Below, piece after piece: positions 48,236 to 48,619 of a stretch of DNA of 48,619 bases. Positions within the stretch are counted from its first letter, which is position 1. Each line of letters begins with the position of its first letter. Origin of the DNA: Saccoglossus kowalevskii. Its lineage: Eukaryota > Hemichordata > Enteropneusta > Harrimaniidae. Where the stretch lies: positions 1 through 48,619 of the forward strand of contig NW_003148696.1 in NCBI RefSeq assembly GCF_000003605.2, given 5' to 3'. Under the pieces are notes generated by a model. It had not been told where the DNA came from. It was given only the letters and a program-made list of their open reading frames with translations, and did no database searches. Both the position numbers and the translations under genes were made by a program.

Positions 48236-48619
48236 CTGTATGGGAATTCCAATCTGAGACGTGACCCACCTGTATGAGAATCCTATCTGAGATGTGACCC
48301 ACCTGTATGGGAATTCAATCTGAGAAGTGACCTACCTGTATGGGAATCCATTCTGAGTTGTGACCCACCTGTATTGGAATCCAATCTGAGACGTGACCCA
48401 CCTGTATGAGTCCAATCTGAGATGTAACCCACCTGTATGGGAATTCAATCTGAGAAGTGACCCACCTGTATGGGAATCCAATCTGAGACATGACCCACCT
48501 GCTTGGGAATCCAATCTGAGATGTGACCCACTTGTATGGTATTCCAATCTTACACGTGACACTCCTTGTATGGGAATCCAATCTGATACATGACCCACCT
48601 GTATGGCAATCCAATCTTA
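48236..48619. repeat. More diverged right end of the window
   Basis: An extra base in GGGAATTCCAATC (about 48247) is followed by a normal string and then a cluster of private changes after about 48510: CTGCTTGGG, TATGGTATTCC, CTTACACGTGACAC and ACTCCTTGTATGG with an indel. The same string in cleaner form is at 10870-11035. The window ends still inside the array. Confidence 0.8.
48395..48425. repeat. 31-bp short unit, copy 8
   Basis: The rightmost copy. It is followed by GATGTAACCC instead of GATGTGACCC. Confidence 0.85.

Larger units (their letters stand above)
1..48619. repeat. 33-bp tandem satellite array filling the whole window
   Basis: A 33-base unit repeats head to tail from the first to the last base, about 1,470 times, always in the same orientation; 2478-2510 is a typical unit. 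Seen directly: the core ACCTGTATGGGAATCCAATC is nearly constant. Variation concentrates at a few sites: the GACCCACC/GATCCACC/GACCTACC/GATCTACC start, the TATGGG stretch (TATGAG, TGTGGG, TTTGAG, CATGGG, TATTGG, TATAGG), the AATCC stretch (AATTC, AATAC, AATATA, AGTCC) and the tail triplet before GTGAC or TGAC (ACG, ATG, AAG, TTG, ACA, GCG). No non-repeat sequence interrupts it. Known: arrays of this scale are typical of eukaryotic satellite or macrosatellite DNA. Inferred: heterochromatic location. The species and the repeat family name cannot be told from sequence alone, and both array ends lie outside the window. Confidence 0.99.

Noticed and set aside
1-48619. CRISPR array (regular short repeats of about 33 bases)
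   Set aside because: There are no spacers. Repeats abut directly and no cas-like gene or leader is present.
1-48619. Telomeric repeat or complex yeast-type telomere (CCCATACA resembles part of a Rap1 site)
   Set aside because: The unit lacks a G-rich strand bias, is highly variable between copies, and only part of the Rap1 consensus matches.
1-48619. Alpha-satellite-like centromere array with CENP-B boxes
   Set aside because: Unit length is 33 rather than about 171, and I see no sequence resembling the CENP-B box. Centromere location stays possible but unsupported.
1-48619. TAL-effector, PPR or zinc-finger repeat gene
   Set aside because: The repeat period is 11 codons, not 28-35, and none of the hallmark residues (paired Cys/His spacing, TAL variable di-residue context) appear.
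1-48619. Stem-loop or small RNA in each unit (CCCA and TGGG arms around CCTGTA)
   Set aside because: A four-base stem repeated in every unit is too weak to call, and unit variants often break it.
1-48619. Mobile element, integrase, tRNA or rRNA genes inside the array
   Set aside because: Scanning the window line by line on both strands, I found no stretch that departs from the 33-base unit long enough to hold any of these.

Overview
The whole 48,619-base window is one uninterrupted, head-to-tail tandem array of a 33-base unit, roughly 1,470 copies, all in the same orientation. A typical unit occupies 2478-2510; its invariant core reads ACCTGTATGGGAATCCAATC (20 bases), followed by a short variable tail. 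The unit is about 48% GC with no marked strand bias. I found no gene, RNA gene, mobile element, CRISPR array or unrelated spacer on either strand. The array runs off both ends of the window, so its true length and flanks are unknown. Such an array points to a eukaryotic nuclear genome (a satellite or macrosatellite, perhaps pericentromeric, subtelomeric or simply intergenic), read through by long-read assembly. Nothing in the sequence identifies the species.

Many long open frames exist but are a by-product of the repeat. Because 33 is a multiple of 3, a frame that is open in one unit stays open for many. In the typical unit four of six frames have no stop: one on the plus strand (11-residue period DPPVWESNLRR) and all three on the minus strand (periods VSDWIPIQVGH, RLDSHTGGSRL and TSQIGFPYRWV). 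They overlap one another, are broken by point stops and 1-2 base indels, and show no codon-position bias in the variation, so I annotate no CDS.

The interest lies in the higher-order structure. Unit variants make recognisable strings that are copied as blocks of about 0.3 to 2 kb. A 20-unit module with an invariant 543-base internal spacing occurs eight times complete (from 835, 11658, 17894, 22966, 34314, 40919, 42960 and 46786) and once truncated (32733). An 11-unit (363-base) repeat is tandem three times at 4761-5872 and was copied with its surroundings to 12713-13782. Younger tandem duplications are a 1,552-base one at 24934-27003, a 627-base one at 44664-45917 with a single mismatch noticed, and a roughly 2.1-kb one at 27091-30976. 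Block pairs such as 42015-43783 with 45805-47609, 22500-23441 with 32267-33208, and 2290-2787 with 41349-41846 show exchange across nearly the full window. There is no single fixed higher-order period: 10, 11, 19, 23, 47 and 64-65 units all occur.

Region by region: about 1-16.6 kb is rich in units ending CTGTGTTGTG and in the CAATCAGAG marker; about 17-46 kb carries the GATCCATTTG marker (11 copies, 19073-45525) and eight inherited 31-base short units; 26-27, 35, 41 and 47 kb are patches of the left-hand type inside the right-hand domain. Single-base indels are rare inside blocks but cluster at block boundaries (3434-3476, 10795-10803, 30975-31125, 33955, 36730-36812, 38818-38835). These are either real end-joining scars or assembly seams. 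All block limits were found by eye from shared rare variants and are approximate to about one unit.
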